NCBI GenBank assembly: GCA_025716815.1
Contig: JAIXMN010000047.1
Coordinates: 30,985-94,984, forward strand
Origin: Dichotomocladium elegans
Taxonomy: Eukaryota > Mucoromycota > Mucoromycetes > Mucorales > Lichtheimiaceae
Length of the DNA stretch: 64,000 bases
Direction: 5' to 3'
The notes under the pieces are model-generated. The model was not told the DNA's origin. It did not search any database and was given only the letters and a program-made list of their open reading frames with translations. Of the stretch, positions 10,927-21,829 are shown piece by piece. A program made the position numbers and the translations under genes. Position 1 is the stretch's first letter, and every line of letters starts with the position of its first letter.

Positions 10927-13667
10927 GGCTAAAAGAAAAGATATGTACTCACCTTTTTAAATTGATATTACTCCTCCATTGTTCATGGTATCGCAATACT
11001 GAAAACAGTATCATAAACTGTGGGTTTTTGGTATTCTGTGTGAGTAATTTGGTAATTATATCTCCGATTCTCACTATATTATAGCCTTTTGAAAATAGGG
11101 ACTTTTTTAAGAATTTCTAGCTTTCAATTTTCAATCGCCATTTTAAGGATCAAAATGACATTTTTAAGTTATAGTTACTAATACCAATCCTCCTTATTTT
11201 TTTCGGAGAATACAGCGGGCAACTCAGTTTGCTGAGCTCAAAAATGTTAAATTTTCTGGGAAAATCCATTGTTAATTAGTATAGTATCAGAGTAGAGTTT
11301 CTTGTATTAAAAAGCATTTGTATATGTTTTCTCTAACCTACTATCGTAACACAAGCATACAATATATCACCAATCCGTCGCTTTACAGTATACTAATAGG
11401 CAGTTACTTTTATTAGCCATTTTAGCAACAAAACAAGGCAAAACTAAAATTTGGATTTCAAAAATGCATATGGTATAAAAGTGCAAAACCACCAAATCGA
11501 ACCTGCGACCTACAGTATACCAGTAGTCCGCTGTTACCAGTATACCAATATAACACACATCTTCTTACTATACCATGTGATTTTTGGTATGCTAGTCAGT
11601 GTCCCCTTTATGGTATATGAGGTATTATGGGTCAAATATATAGTCCCTCATGTTTCACCAGATTCATGTAGCATCAGCTACAGTGACAGGTCACTATTAA
11701 CTGACAGATGCCTCTACTGTGAAAAGAGATGGCTGAAGAGAATTAGATTGTTATAGATATCACACATATTGGCACCAACTATCCCCAAAAAAATTATAGC
11801 TATGTAAAAATGACTCGGGAGAATGACTCAGGTCCACATTAGTAAGATTTTTTCCCTTAATCTGGTATACCTGCTAAGCGGAGTATACTGTTACCAAATA
11901 TATATAAAGAGGGCCATAGAATACACCCATCTTATCTTATTACTCTTCCCTATGTCCACTGAGCCTAATCTAACCTCCCTCAGCACACCACTCCCATCTC
12001 TGTATGAGTTCTGGCCTATTGCAGGATGTGAATCCACAGCTTTCAGGTAGTTAAAGATTAACATATGTGATTAACCTATATTCTGATGCACCACAATAGG
12101 TACCTTGTAGGTCAAGGCACTTTCTATAATGAAGACTACCAAGGCCCAGAAATTATGTGCCCAAATGGTGTTAGAAGAAACTTGGTTTTTGGTGGATCAC
12201 GTGGTCTTGTCTGGCAATGTCCAAAGAAAGAATGCTGCCATAGGTCTCGCCGATCAATTCGTACCCAGTCCTTTTTCTACCAGCTGAAGGCTCCATTAAA
12301 CAAGATTCTCTTGGTTATCCTACTTTTCCTCCAACGTTGCCCAACTACCAATATTTCAGCTATGGCAGGGATATCAGTACCAACAGTAAGGGAAATCCTA
12401 AATATGGTCCTTTATGTAATGGAGTGCCACCTTACTTTGGATGACATGATGGTTGGCAAGTATTCTTTTCCTAGACACATTCACTATGCTATTTACTAAT
12501 CTTCCATTAAACGATTATAGGAGGAATTGATGCTAATGGTGAGCCAATTGTTGTGGAAATCGATGAAAGCAAGTTTGGAAAGAGGAAGTACCATCGCGGC
12601 CACCAGGTGGAAGGAGTCTGGGTTGTTGGTGGTGTTGAAGGCACAGCTGCCCGAAAGCTGTTCCTTGCTACAGTTCCAAGGCGTGATGCATCTACTTTGG
12701 AGGCAATTATACAGAAGTTTGTTCGGCCTGGAAGCATTGTTCACACTGATTGCTGGAGGGGATACATGCATCTAAACGAACTGGATGGGTTATCTTTAAC
12801 CCACTGTACAGTAAATCATGAACATGCTTTCATTGCACCTGATGGTACCCATACTAATACTATTGAAGGTAAGAATCAAAGCGCATTTTATAGCATTAAC
12901 TCATCATTTAGTAGGTACATGGAATGGGATTAAAATCAATATCCCACCCCGCCAACGCACAAGACAGAAAACGCCATGGAAACTAGTTGAGTTCATGTGG
13001 CGGCGCAAGCATTCCTTGGATCTCTGGGGTGGCTTTATGACTGCCTTAGCTAAGGTCGAATTCCACCATCTGCAAGGCTTAGTAATGCCTGTACCAGTGT
13101 ACACACAGGTGGAAGAGACGCCTGCTGATTTAAGAGTGCCAATTGGTAGGTTACTAAATCTTTTACTTAGCATCTAACTGAACTGGATTGTTAAACACTA
13201 TAGAATGGGACCTCAACAGCAGCCGCTTAACGCGCAGACGCATTAATGATGACGATGGAGAGGAATCAAATAGCCAGAGTAGTAGTGATAGTGATTCAGA
13301 TAGTGACTTTGTAGAATCTGATGACTAGTTCTATTAGCTAGGCAAAAATCAAAATTTTCTTTCGCTTAACATGCATGCATTCAACTCTACGCTATTTAAA
13401 GATGTGACTTTACTTATATATCATGTCACGGAAATGTCATTTTCATGCAGAAAATGCATAAAAAGGTATTTCCTAGTCAGATATTAGATACCGATCATTT
13501 TCAAACTGCAATAGCATATCCATATCTAAACCCCGCGTGACGCAAACTATATGTGGAGGAAGCCCAGAAAACACGCTTTTAAACGCATATTTCAGCGTCA
13601 CAATAGCTCAACCTGAAATAGAGTAACACATGATTTAAAAGGTGAGTACATATCTTTACAGAGATCC
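10927..13667 (+). mobile_element. Merlin-1 (IS1595/IS1016-related) transposon, apparently intact
   Basis: The element is inserted in the right TIR of MULE-2. An exact 8-bp TSD, GTGCGAAG, lies at 10919-10926 and 13668-13675. The imperfect TIRs start GGCT on the left and GGATCTCTG on the right (reading inward), then share GATATGTACTCACC. The mirror MULE arm at 7820-7850 shows the uninterrupted target. The total is 2741 bp, with one complete transposase gene and non-coding flanks 10927-11951 and 13329-13667. Merlin elements characteristically have 8-9-bp duplications. Confidence 0.88.
11952..13328 (+). CDS. Merlin-1 transposase, 384 aa, five exons, DDE intact
   Basis: ISXO2/IS1595-like DDE transposase. 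Exons are 11952-12046, 12100-12455, 12521-12868, 12915-13145 and 13204-13328, total 1155 nt with consistent phases and a TAG stop. Intron 2 uses a GC-AG pair (GGCAAG after ATGATGGTTG); the others are GT-AG, 46-65 nt. Residues about 60-90 contain paired Cys residues (IMCPNG, CPKKECC) like a zinc ribbon, followed by a helix-turn-helix-like segment. The catalytic residues are D in VVEIDESKFGKRKY, D in VHTDCWRGY and E in TNTIEGTWNG. The last 35 residues are an acidic Ser/Asp tail. The Merlin-2 protein aligns along its whole length, including most intron positions. Confidence 0.88.
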
Positions 13668-14445
13668 GTGCGAAGTTCCATTACTCTTTTGCAACTGTTC
13701 AGTTGTTCTAATTAGTTTGGAGTACATGCAATCTGATTTTACAAAGTCTGCGCAAGACTTACAAGAAATAAGTAACAATTCCAGATCGATCAACTGCAAT
13801 GCCGACATCTACAGAGCATGATGCTACTGACACCGAATCTTTGGGGAACATTGCTCGTTCTTTGTGCACATGGCAATCTTTGTTTGCTTTGCAGGAGGCG
13901 GTGAAGCTAATGCCAATTGTACAAAACTGCAGGCCTGAATTATGCGAAATAACGTGATTATGAGAAAGCACTCGTCAAGATGATAGACATTTGCTTGCAG
14001 GAATATTCTTGATGCTGAATCTTGAAGGGGAATCCACCCATTCCACTACAGATGGCAGGCGGTTCGTAATTAGAAAAGGCGTAAGACTGAAATTACTGAA
14101 TTGGACAGAGATGCACGCATGATGTGGAAATGACACGCTACTAATTTCAAACTTATTAGTCTCTGTGCGAGCCATTACTAAAGCTGTCCTCTGTTGACAA
14201 TGTCGCGGCATTAGCAGCTGGTAAAAGAATGGGGCAGATTGCTACTTCAGAAAAAAAATGAACGCAGGCTATGTGGTCACAGATGTTAGTGAAATTTTTT
14301 TGGGGACACACCCAATTTTTCGAACTCCACGCTTTACGGACACAAAATTCAATTTTTGCCTCCCTACCGTTTTTCTATATTTCAGTTTCCCTGATAACCT
14401 GTAACTTTCAATACTTCTTTTTACTCGTCGCTTTTTTTTTTAAAC

Positions 14446-15302
14446 ATGTCCAACCCTGCTATCACCACCGCCATTGACAACGCTATCTCCAACGTCTCAT
14501 CGGGGCCTGTGAGAAAAGGCAATCGAAGCACTGGCTATAAGCCAGATGAGGACAAGATGCTGGCGCATGCTTGGGTCCGCGTCTCCACGGATGGAATCAG
14601 CGGCAACAGCCAAACTGAGAAGGAATTCTGGAGACGCGTACTGGACGATTATGAATCCACCAGACTGTCGAAGTGGGGAGGAAGATATTCCCAGCGAGAG
14701 GCGGGCGGTCTGGCCAGCCACTGGCAAAAAATAAAGAAGGAGCTCCTGAAGTTTGCCGGCTACAAGGCCAGAGCCGAGCGCGAACGGGGCAGTGGACAGA
14801 ACGATGGCGACGTCGTAAGTACTTGATCCTAGGTGTAGCGGTATATAATATGATAATGGTGATAACTAAATTATGCTGGAAGTATAATGTCGCCAAAGAC
14901 TTGTTCCTGGCGGCGGAAGAACGAAGTCTCGACTTCGAGTATGTGTGGCCGATCGTGTGTGATCAGCCATGCTGGCGAGACTGGTCGGCCAAAGGAAAGG
15001 GCAAGGCGCCTAGTGCTGACTCTGGAAATGATGGGGCCGAAGGTTCTGATGCCCGTCCTGCTGGCCGCAAGCAGCAGAAGCTGCTGGAGGAGTGAAAGCA
15101 CAAGTGGGACGAGATCCACGAGAAGAACATCGAGCAAAACGATGCTTTTCTCGTGGAGATGTGCAGGAAGAACATGCTCCTTCAGGAATTGAAGGAGAAC
15201 GCGATCATGTCTGTCAACATGTCGACTTTGACAGACATCCAACGTGCATATTATGAGCATATGCAAAAGGAAATAATGGAGAAGCGAAACATCGCACAAT
15301 AA
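14446..15302 (+). pseudogene. Harbinger Myb/SANT-like accessory protein, one premature TGA
   Basis: This is the second gene of PIF/Harbinger elements, which helps transposase nuclear import and TIR binding. Exon 1 (14446-14814) has a SANT-like fold, with GYKPDEDKMLAHAW and, later, SHWQKIKKELLKF. The GT-AG intron is 14815-14882, and exon 2 begins YNVAKDLFLAAEE. An in-frame TGA at 15093-15095 falls between KQQKLLEE and KHKWDEIHEKN. Open, family-like coiled-coil sequence continues to a TAA at 15300-15302, so the ancestral protein was about 260 aa. The TGA fits a single CGA-to-TGA change. It is convergent with the transposase, 8 bp away. Confidence 0.75.
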
Positions 15303-15310
15303 AAAAATGT

Positions 15311-16659
15311 TTATTCTTGATTCCCCCGCATTTGCCACAGATGATGCGAAAGGTCTGTTCGTAGTTGCATGTACATATTCCGATCCTTGATCATCCTGTC
15401 GCGGCCAGTCAACTCTTCAAGATTATTATTATCTTGACGGGAAACCAGGGCAATAGGATCTTCTTCGTGAAGATATTGCGGGTCATCATCGTCGCGCTCA
15501 TCCTCGACGATCATGTTATGCATGATAATGCATGCCTTCATGACCCTTTCAAGGTCGGAATGCTTCCACAATCTTGCTGGTCTGGAAATGATCTGGAAGC
15601 GGCCTTGAAGAACCCCGAAAGCTCTCTCGATATCTTTACGTACGCTTTCATGGATGGTAGTAAAATACTATAAAGAAAACAACCCCATATTAGAAACAGA
15701 TATACAAAAATAGTGTAGCTACATACCTGTTCGCGCTGTCCTCTTGGTTCAGCGTACGCCTGAACAATAGTCGACCATTTTGGATATATTCCATCCGCCA
15801 AATAGTATCCCATTGAATACTTGTTGTTGTTGATAGTGAATTCGACAGGAGGGAGACGTCCAGACGCGATGTTATCCATTAAATTGGACCTATTCAAGAC
15901 ATTGATATCATTCAGAGTTCCAGGTTGCCCAAAAAAGGCATGCCAAATCCATAAATCGCTTGAAGCAACTGCTTCAAGGATTACTGTTGGCGCTTTCTCC
16001 TTGCCGGAAAACTGGCCGTGCCATGCCGTTGGGCAATTTTTCCATACCCAATGCATGCAATCTAGCGAGCCAAGCATTCCTGGAAAGCCACGTTTGGCAT
16101 TCGCTGCCAGTATCTTCTCCAGGTCAGATGCATTCGGGGAGCGAAGGTACTGGGCACCAAATACGTTGATAACTCCAGAACAGAACTGCTTCATAGCCTC
16201 CAACCCGGTACTTTCCGCCATGTCAAAGTACTCGTCAAACATATCAGAGCTCGTGCCATAAGCCAGCTGCCTCATGGCCATCGTTGCTTTCTGGAGAGCC
16301 GAATGACCGAGCTTTCCTACTGCATCAGTTTTCTGACGAAAATATTCGTCATGGTCCTCCAAAGCGTTTACAATTCGGAGGAAAAGGTCTCGGCCCATCT
16401 GAAAACGGCGCCGGAAGCGGTTGGCTGGATACCTTGGGTATTCAGCAAAGTAATCCTGATAAAGCCTTTCACCGCTCTGAACACGATCGCGGTGAATAGT
16501 GCGGCATCCTGGTACAGATCCGCCTCTCTTAGATGGATATTCCATTTCTTCGCGTTCTGCTTCAAGCAAACTCCAGATACGCTTTTGGTTATTGCGCCAG
16601 TATATTTCCTCATCATCTGCTTCAGCAAAAAGTTCTGCTAGCTGTCTTGGGGTGGCCAT
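15311..16659 (-). CDS. Harbinger transposase, 429 aa, two exons, intact
   Basis: PIF/Harbinger DDE transposase. Exons are 16659-15727 and 15667-15311, with a phase-0 GT-AG intron of 59 nt and a TAA stop. Catalytic motifs: first Asp in MLGSLDCMHWVWKNCP, second in PGTLNDINVLNRS, Glu in SVRKDIERAFGVLQGRF, which is split from the core by the intron. The N-terminal about 130 residues are helical and acidic, with RYPANRFRRRFQM before the catalytic domain. No lesion is visible. With intact TIRs and TSD, only the insertion of MULE-2 and the TGA in the partner gene argue against activity. Confidence 0.88.
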
Positions 16660-16921
16660 TTCGAAAAGTAAGAGAAAGAAAACAAAGGTCTCTCTAAATT
16701 TAGCAGAGATATACCACTGGGGAATAAAGTTTCTTAGCTAAAATGGGAAAATAGCGGACCACTAGGGAAAATTGAATTTTTTAAGGTTATTGCTAAAGAT
16801 GGCAACATGTCTATGTGGCTTTAGAATAGAAATACCGCTGGGGTTGCTCTTACTACCTTCTATTTGCTCCAGATACTACAATACTCTTGACCAATCAGAT
16901 TAGTAGAACAGTGAACGCGCG

Positions 16922-17178
16922 TGTCGTGCTTATTTTTTGGCGGTTGCACTGTAGCCAATAGCAACGACGAATGATAACCAAGAAGTATTGTAACGTAAAG
17001 AGATGATGTTTATTCATATGGTGTGATGGGGATATTTATATAACATGGTTATCTATGATAAGTGGCAAAGTAATAATGCTGCGCTTGCTGCGCTTGCTGC
17101 GCATGAGCTGCGGATGCTGAGCAACCAAGTTGATGTTGTCAAAAGAATATTGCTGCGCCAGCGCATAATACCCCGACA
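16922..17178 (-). repeat. Ty3-A 3' LTR
   Basis: 257 bp, matching 20875-21131 except for two substitutions near base 29. It contains tandem GCTGCGCTT units near 17080-17100. Confidence 0.93.
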
Positions 17179-17194
17179 ATACCCCCTCTCCAGA

Positions 17195-20100
17195 TTATTG
17201 CACGTCCTCGTGCATAGGTGTACTTGTAGCTTGAGCAAGACGTTGACGTTCTTGAGCACGTGAGGAAGCAGGATCATACCAAGGTTCCGGAATCGGGTTC
17301 TTGACGTTGAGAGGACGTAAGCGATCAGTGTGTACCATGGATGTGTAAGCTTTGCCTTGCATGTCTTGAAGTTTGTATGTATGATATTCGTCATTCTTGC
17401 CAATAACACGGTAAGGGCCTTTCCAATTATATTCAAGGCTAAGTTTGTTGTCATGGCGCATAGCAACAATATCACCGATGGAAAAATCTTGTGGTTTGAG
17501 TAAGGCATCCCATCTTTGCTTGTCAAGTTGAGCATTGCGTTGAAGTCGATTGATGGCCTTGTTGCGTGAATCATGTAAATTATGTAAATCAGGCAAACGA
17601 GAGTCTGCCAGTGCTTGTGGATCATCAGATGGATTTGAGAGGACCATTGGCTGCAAAGTGTCACCAGGGAGAACAGGATCTTGACCGTACACCATATAAA
17701 AAGGACTAAGGCCAGTTGTACGATGCTTGCGAATGCGACAGGCAAAAACAGTAGTATCCACAAATTCATCCCAACGATGAATGGCACCATTGACATATTT
17801 GCGTAACATTTGCTTGAGGATTCCATTTGTGCGTTCGGCCTTGCCATTTGTGCGTGGGTGAAAAGCTGATGTGCGCTTGTGTTGGATCTTCATGCGGCCA
17901 AGATAAAGAGCAAGAATGTTGGAAAGAAAATTTGCACCACGATCCGTGACGATTTCATGTGGACAACCAAAACGCATAACAATCTCCTCGTGCATAAACT
18001 TGGAAATGGCTTCTCCTGTAGCATCTGGTAAGGGACGTGCAATGGTCCAATTGGTAGTATAGTCAACCGCGACGAGAAGCCATCAATTGCCTTTGATGGT
18101 TTGTGGCAATTCACCAATGAAATCCAGGTGCCAACGAGCAAAAGGAGCGGGAACATCCAATGGTTTCATAGGAGCATGATGTACATGACGATCAGCGTTG
18201 GAAGCAAGTTGGCATTGTGGACATTCCTTGATCCATGTATTGATGTCATTTTGCATATCAGGCCACCAATAGCGTTTCTTGATCAAATCATACAATGTCT
18301 TGTTGCCAGGATGTCCAAAGCCGGTGTGGAATTGTTGCACAAGGTCAGCACGCCGAGTGAACAACACATAACGCACCTCGTTAGTTTGGCCTCCATTCTT
18401 GATGAGACGATAAACTTGATCGTTGCGGGTCACAAATCGTTGTCGATGTTTTTGTAATAAATCCTTGTATAACGACGGCCATTTTTCTTCAGGCTTCGCA
18501 TAAAACTTTGGCCAATCGGTTTCTTGGATAGCGCGCACCGCGTAGAGGTATTCAGGCTCCATATCTTGTTCCGATGTCTCGCACTCGGGTCCATCGCGAC
18601 GTGAAAGCAAATCAGGTACATGGTTATCTTTCCCAGGCTTGTATTGAATATTGGGATCGTATAACTCTAGCTCCGCAATCCATCGAGTGAGGCGAGGTGT
18701 AGGCTTGGTTTGTGTGCGAAAGTACTTCAATGGATGATGATCAGTGTGCACGATATAACTTCTTCCTTCCACAAAACAACGCCACGATCTCAATGCATGC
18801 AAGATACCCAAAAGCTCTCGTTCTTGTGCTGGATAGTTTCTCTCAGCTGGTGACAACTTCTTGGATTCAAACGCCACTGGATGCATGAGACCATCGTCAC
18901 CTTCTTGAAGCAATACGGCGCCAACACCAAAATCGGATGCATCCGTCTCGATGATAAATGGCTTGTCTGGATTGGGTGGCAACAAAATGGGTGCCTCAAT
19001 CATGCGGGCTTTGATTTCTTCAAATGCGCTTTGACACGCAGGCGTCCACACAATTGCCCTTTCCTTCGCTCCCGTTCCTTGTGTCAAGTCTGTCAAGGGC
19101 GTGGCAATCGAAGCAAAGTTGCGAATGAACCGACGATAATGCGATCCCAACCCAATGAATTGTCGTACTTCTTGCACATTCCTTGGTACTGGCCAGTCTT
19201 GTATCGCCTTTATCTTCTGCATCGAAGGGCTTATTCCTTTCCCGGATATGCGAAAACCAACAAACTCCAGCTCAGTCTTGAAGAACTCGCACTTCTTCTT
19301 GTTGGCAATCAGCTTGGCATCTTGAAGACGACGTAACACTTCACGCACATGGCACTCATGTTCCTCCTTGGTTTTGCTGTAAATGAGGATATCATCCAAA
19401 TATACCAACGCATACTCATCAAGACAATCACCAAGCACTGCATTCATCAAGAGCTGAAAAGTAGGTGGTGCATTTGTCAATCCAAAAGGTAAGACGAGCC
19501 ATTCCCAAGAGCCATATCGTGTATTGAATGTGGTCTTGTCAACATCCTCATCTCGAATCCTTACTTGATGATAGCCGCTTTTCAGGTCGATACTCGAGAA
19601 ATATTTGGCACCACCTAGACGATCCAAGCATTCATCGATACGAGGTAATGGATGTGTATTGCGCTTGGTGACTTGATTGATTGCGCGATAATCAATACAC
19701 AGCCTCATAGATCCATCCTTCTTGCGTACGAATAATACTGGTGCTCCCCAAGGTGATGTACTTGGTCGAATAAGTCGTAAGTCTTGAAGCTCCTTCAGTT
19801 GCTTTCGCAATTCATCCAGCTCACGCGGACTCATCTTGTAAGGTGGTCGGCTAATAGGTGCAGCATCACCGGTATCAATAATATGGGACACATTGCGATC
19901 TGGTGGTAGTCCTGGAAGCTTGTTTTGGAATACATCTTTGAACTCGACGATCAATGACTTGACTTTGGCATCCTCCACGTCTCCAGAATCTTCGGCCTCT
20001 GGACGAAGGTAACAGGCAAACATGTGTTCAATCTTCTTGTCACGCTGATATCGTTGAATTTGTCTAGCTGAGATGAGATATGCCAATTCTGGTACTTCAC

Positions 20101-20863
20101 GAACGTGCTTAGGATGAATGGTGTATGTGGTGCCAGCATCGACAATCTTCCAAGTATCACGATCCCAATCAGGAATTGGCTTGTGTTGCTTGATCCAATC
20201 GCGCCCCAATATGAGATCGAACTTCGTATCCAAGACATAGGCAGTTACTTGATGCACAAATCCACCGGCATTCAACTGGAGAGTCACGCGTTCATCGATA
20301 CGCATGCAATGACCACCAGCAGTTTCAACACTTCGACCTTTAATACGCTCTCGAGGCACTCCTTGAACCAATGATGGTGATACATATGTTGATGAGGCAC
20401 CACTATCCAGCAAAATTTCACAAGGATAACCGTTGCATATCATGGAATATAGCGGTAAATCGGTATTGGTTGTGGTGAAAAGCTTCTCCAGATGATTCAT
20501 GTCATTTTCCAGGTTGCCCTCGTAAGGACCAAAAATGGCATCAAAGTCGGTATCGATGTCGAGAAGGTGAGCAGTCAGTGGGTCTTGTTTCATGATGTGT
20601 ACTTGATGGGCTGGTCTTGAGAAATTGTGTTGGAAACCAGGGTCTTGCTGGTGGGGTGGTTCCTCATATGTCATTCTTCGAAATGGTCGAAAACGGTAAG
20701 CGTCAGGTAACGTGTCTAATGTGCAATCTCGTGCAAAATGTCCTTCGTTTCCACAGTTGTAGCAAATAACAGGCCTTCGTTCGATGTATTGTTGTCCATA
20801 GTATCTTGTGTCGTGTCTTGTATAAAAATCTTGTCGCCTGTGCATGGTGGATCGAAAAAGCAT
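17195..20863 (-). pseudogene. Ty3-A pol: zinc knuckle, protease, RT, RNase H, integrase, one nonsense codon
   Basis: One reading frame from 20863 to 17195, about 1,220 codons, broken only by a TGA at 18083-18085. Domains in order: CCHC knuckle CYNCGNEGHFARDC; aspartyl protease with LLDSGAS; reverse transcriptase with VYLDDILIYSK; RNase H with ETDASDFG. The integrase has an HHCC finger (GFGHPGNKT and CPQCQLA), then D in WHLDFIGELP, D in VTDRGANF and E in RTNGKAERTNG. The TGA lies between the first two integrase aspartates, in GN-stop-WLLVAVDYTT; an ancestral CGA (Arg) is likely. No chromodomain is present at the C-terminus. The capsid region is missing upstream. Confidence 0.9.
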
Positions 20864-20874
20864 CAGCTACCAAT

Positions 20875-21131
20875 TGTCGTGCTTATTTTTTGGCGGTTGC
20901 ACCATAGCCAATAGCAACGACGAATGATAACCAAGAAGTATTGTAACGTAAAGAGATGATGTTTATTCATATGGTGTGATGGGGATATTTATATAACATG
21001 GTTATCTATGATAAGTGGCAAAGTAATAATGCTGCGCTTGCTGCGCTTGCTGCGCATGAGCTGCGGATGCTGAGCAACCAAGTTGATGTTGTCAAAAGAA
21101 TATTGCTGCGCCAGCGCATAATACCCCGACA
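20875..21131 (-). repeat. Ty3-A 5' LTR
   Basis: Partner of 16922-17178. The primer-binding site lies immediately at its left (20862-20873 in plus coordinates). Confidence 0.93.
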
Positions 21132-21829
21132 CGCGTTCACATTTTAACAACTTTCATTGGCTCATAATCCCACTTACCATGTACCTATACCTAAAGATCA
21201 GGGTTTTGCTATTTGCACCACCCCATTTACACCACCCCTGTTTCAAACCCAGCCGGCGGCCCACCCCACACCACGCTCTTACACCACCCCTCATGCAAAC
21301 CTCGCCCGGCGCGCACCACCCCAACTCAAACTCTATCCTAATTACAATCGCACAAGGAAGATTGACTTGTGTTTAATCTCATGGCATTAGGTGTTGCACC
21401 TTACAGATCGCAGCAATGATGGTAAATTAGGTGGATCCTTCTGCCAGATGCTGAGCATATTTGGTGTATGATTCAGCTAGACAAGGAAAACTCGGTGCTG
21501 AAGTCTGAAGTGAGCTTTATGCACAATCGGGAAGGGTCATTTAAACTTTACCGAATGAAATGGCTTTTATGGAAGAAATCTACAAACACAGAGTTTTCTT
21601 TATGTAATGATGCAATACATTGTTTGTGCTTTATCCTCTTAAGCCTTTCGTACTCATTTCAGGGCAATAATGTGCTGATGAAGAGGATAATCGACATCTC
21701 GCCAAGCAACATAATTCACATTTCAAGACTCGTTGTCAGATAGTCGGAAAAGAAATAAAGTTTTGCGCCCAGGAAATAATACACGCTTTTCCCTCATACT
21801 CTCATTACTAGAACTCAATCTCATCAATC

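Larger units (their letters stand above)
7141..14359 (+). mobile_element. MULE-2, Mutator-like element with about 800-bp TIRs, carrying Merlin-1
   Basis: The left TIR is 7141-7941. The right TIR is split by Merlin-1 into 10809-10926 and 13676-14359, and the lengths sum to the same about 800 bp. The outer ends read GCAAAAATTGAATTTTGTG. The 9-bp TSD CTCCCTACC is at 7132-7140 and 14360-14368. The TIR arms are nearly identical, so small open frames appear in mirror image in both arms and are not genes. The transposase lies between the arms at about 8162-10683. Confidence 0.92.
6981..16849. mobile_element. PIF/Harbinger element, interrupted by MULE-2
   Basis: The 23-bp TIRs begin GAGCAACCCCAGCGGTATTT at 6981 and end with its complement at 16849. 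They are flanked by the 3-bp duplication TTA at 6978-6980 and 16850-16852, the hallmark Harbinger target. Without MULE-2 the element is about 2.6 kb. It carries the two genes expected of the superfamily, convergently arranged: a Myb/SANT-like protein (14446-15302, plus) and a DDE transposase (15311-16659, minus). The MULE lies in the left non-coding part, so both genes are spared. Confidence 0.92.
16922..21131 (-). mobile_element. Ty3-A, Ty3/gypsy LTR retrotransposon lacking most of gag
   Basis: The two 257-bp LTRs (16922-17178, 20875-21131) differ at only two positions and begin TG and end CA. In element orientation the PBS follows the 5' LTR two bases in (TTGGTAGCTGATG). A purine tract GGAGAGGGGG precedes the 3' LTR at about 17182-17191. 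Between PBS and the zinc knuckle there is almost no space, so the capsid part of gag has been deleted. The PBS and protease sequences closely resemble Ty3-B at the right edge, so they belong to the same group. Confidence 0.92.
16911..21140. promoter_or_regulatory. Second palindrome copy, split by Ty3-A
   Basis: The left half is 16911-16921 and the right half 21132-21140. The Ty3-A insertion with its 4-bp CGCG duplication (16918-16921, 21132-21135) reconstructs GTGAACGCGCGTTCAC. The preceding CCAATCAGATTA and AGAACAGTG match copy 1 at 6935-6974. Ty3-A thus landed at the centre of the palindrome. Confidence 0.5.

Noticed and set aside
7290..14211. Duplicated small genes of 70-78 codons at 7290-7742 and 13759-14211
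   Set aside because: They are paired open frames in the two TIR arms of MULE-2, with no motif or start context.
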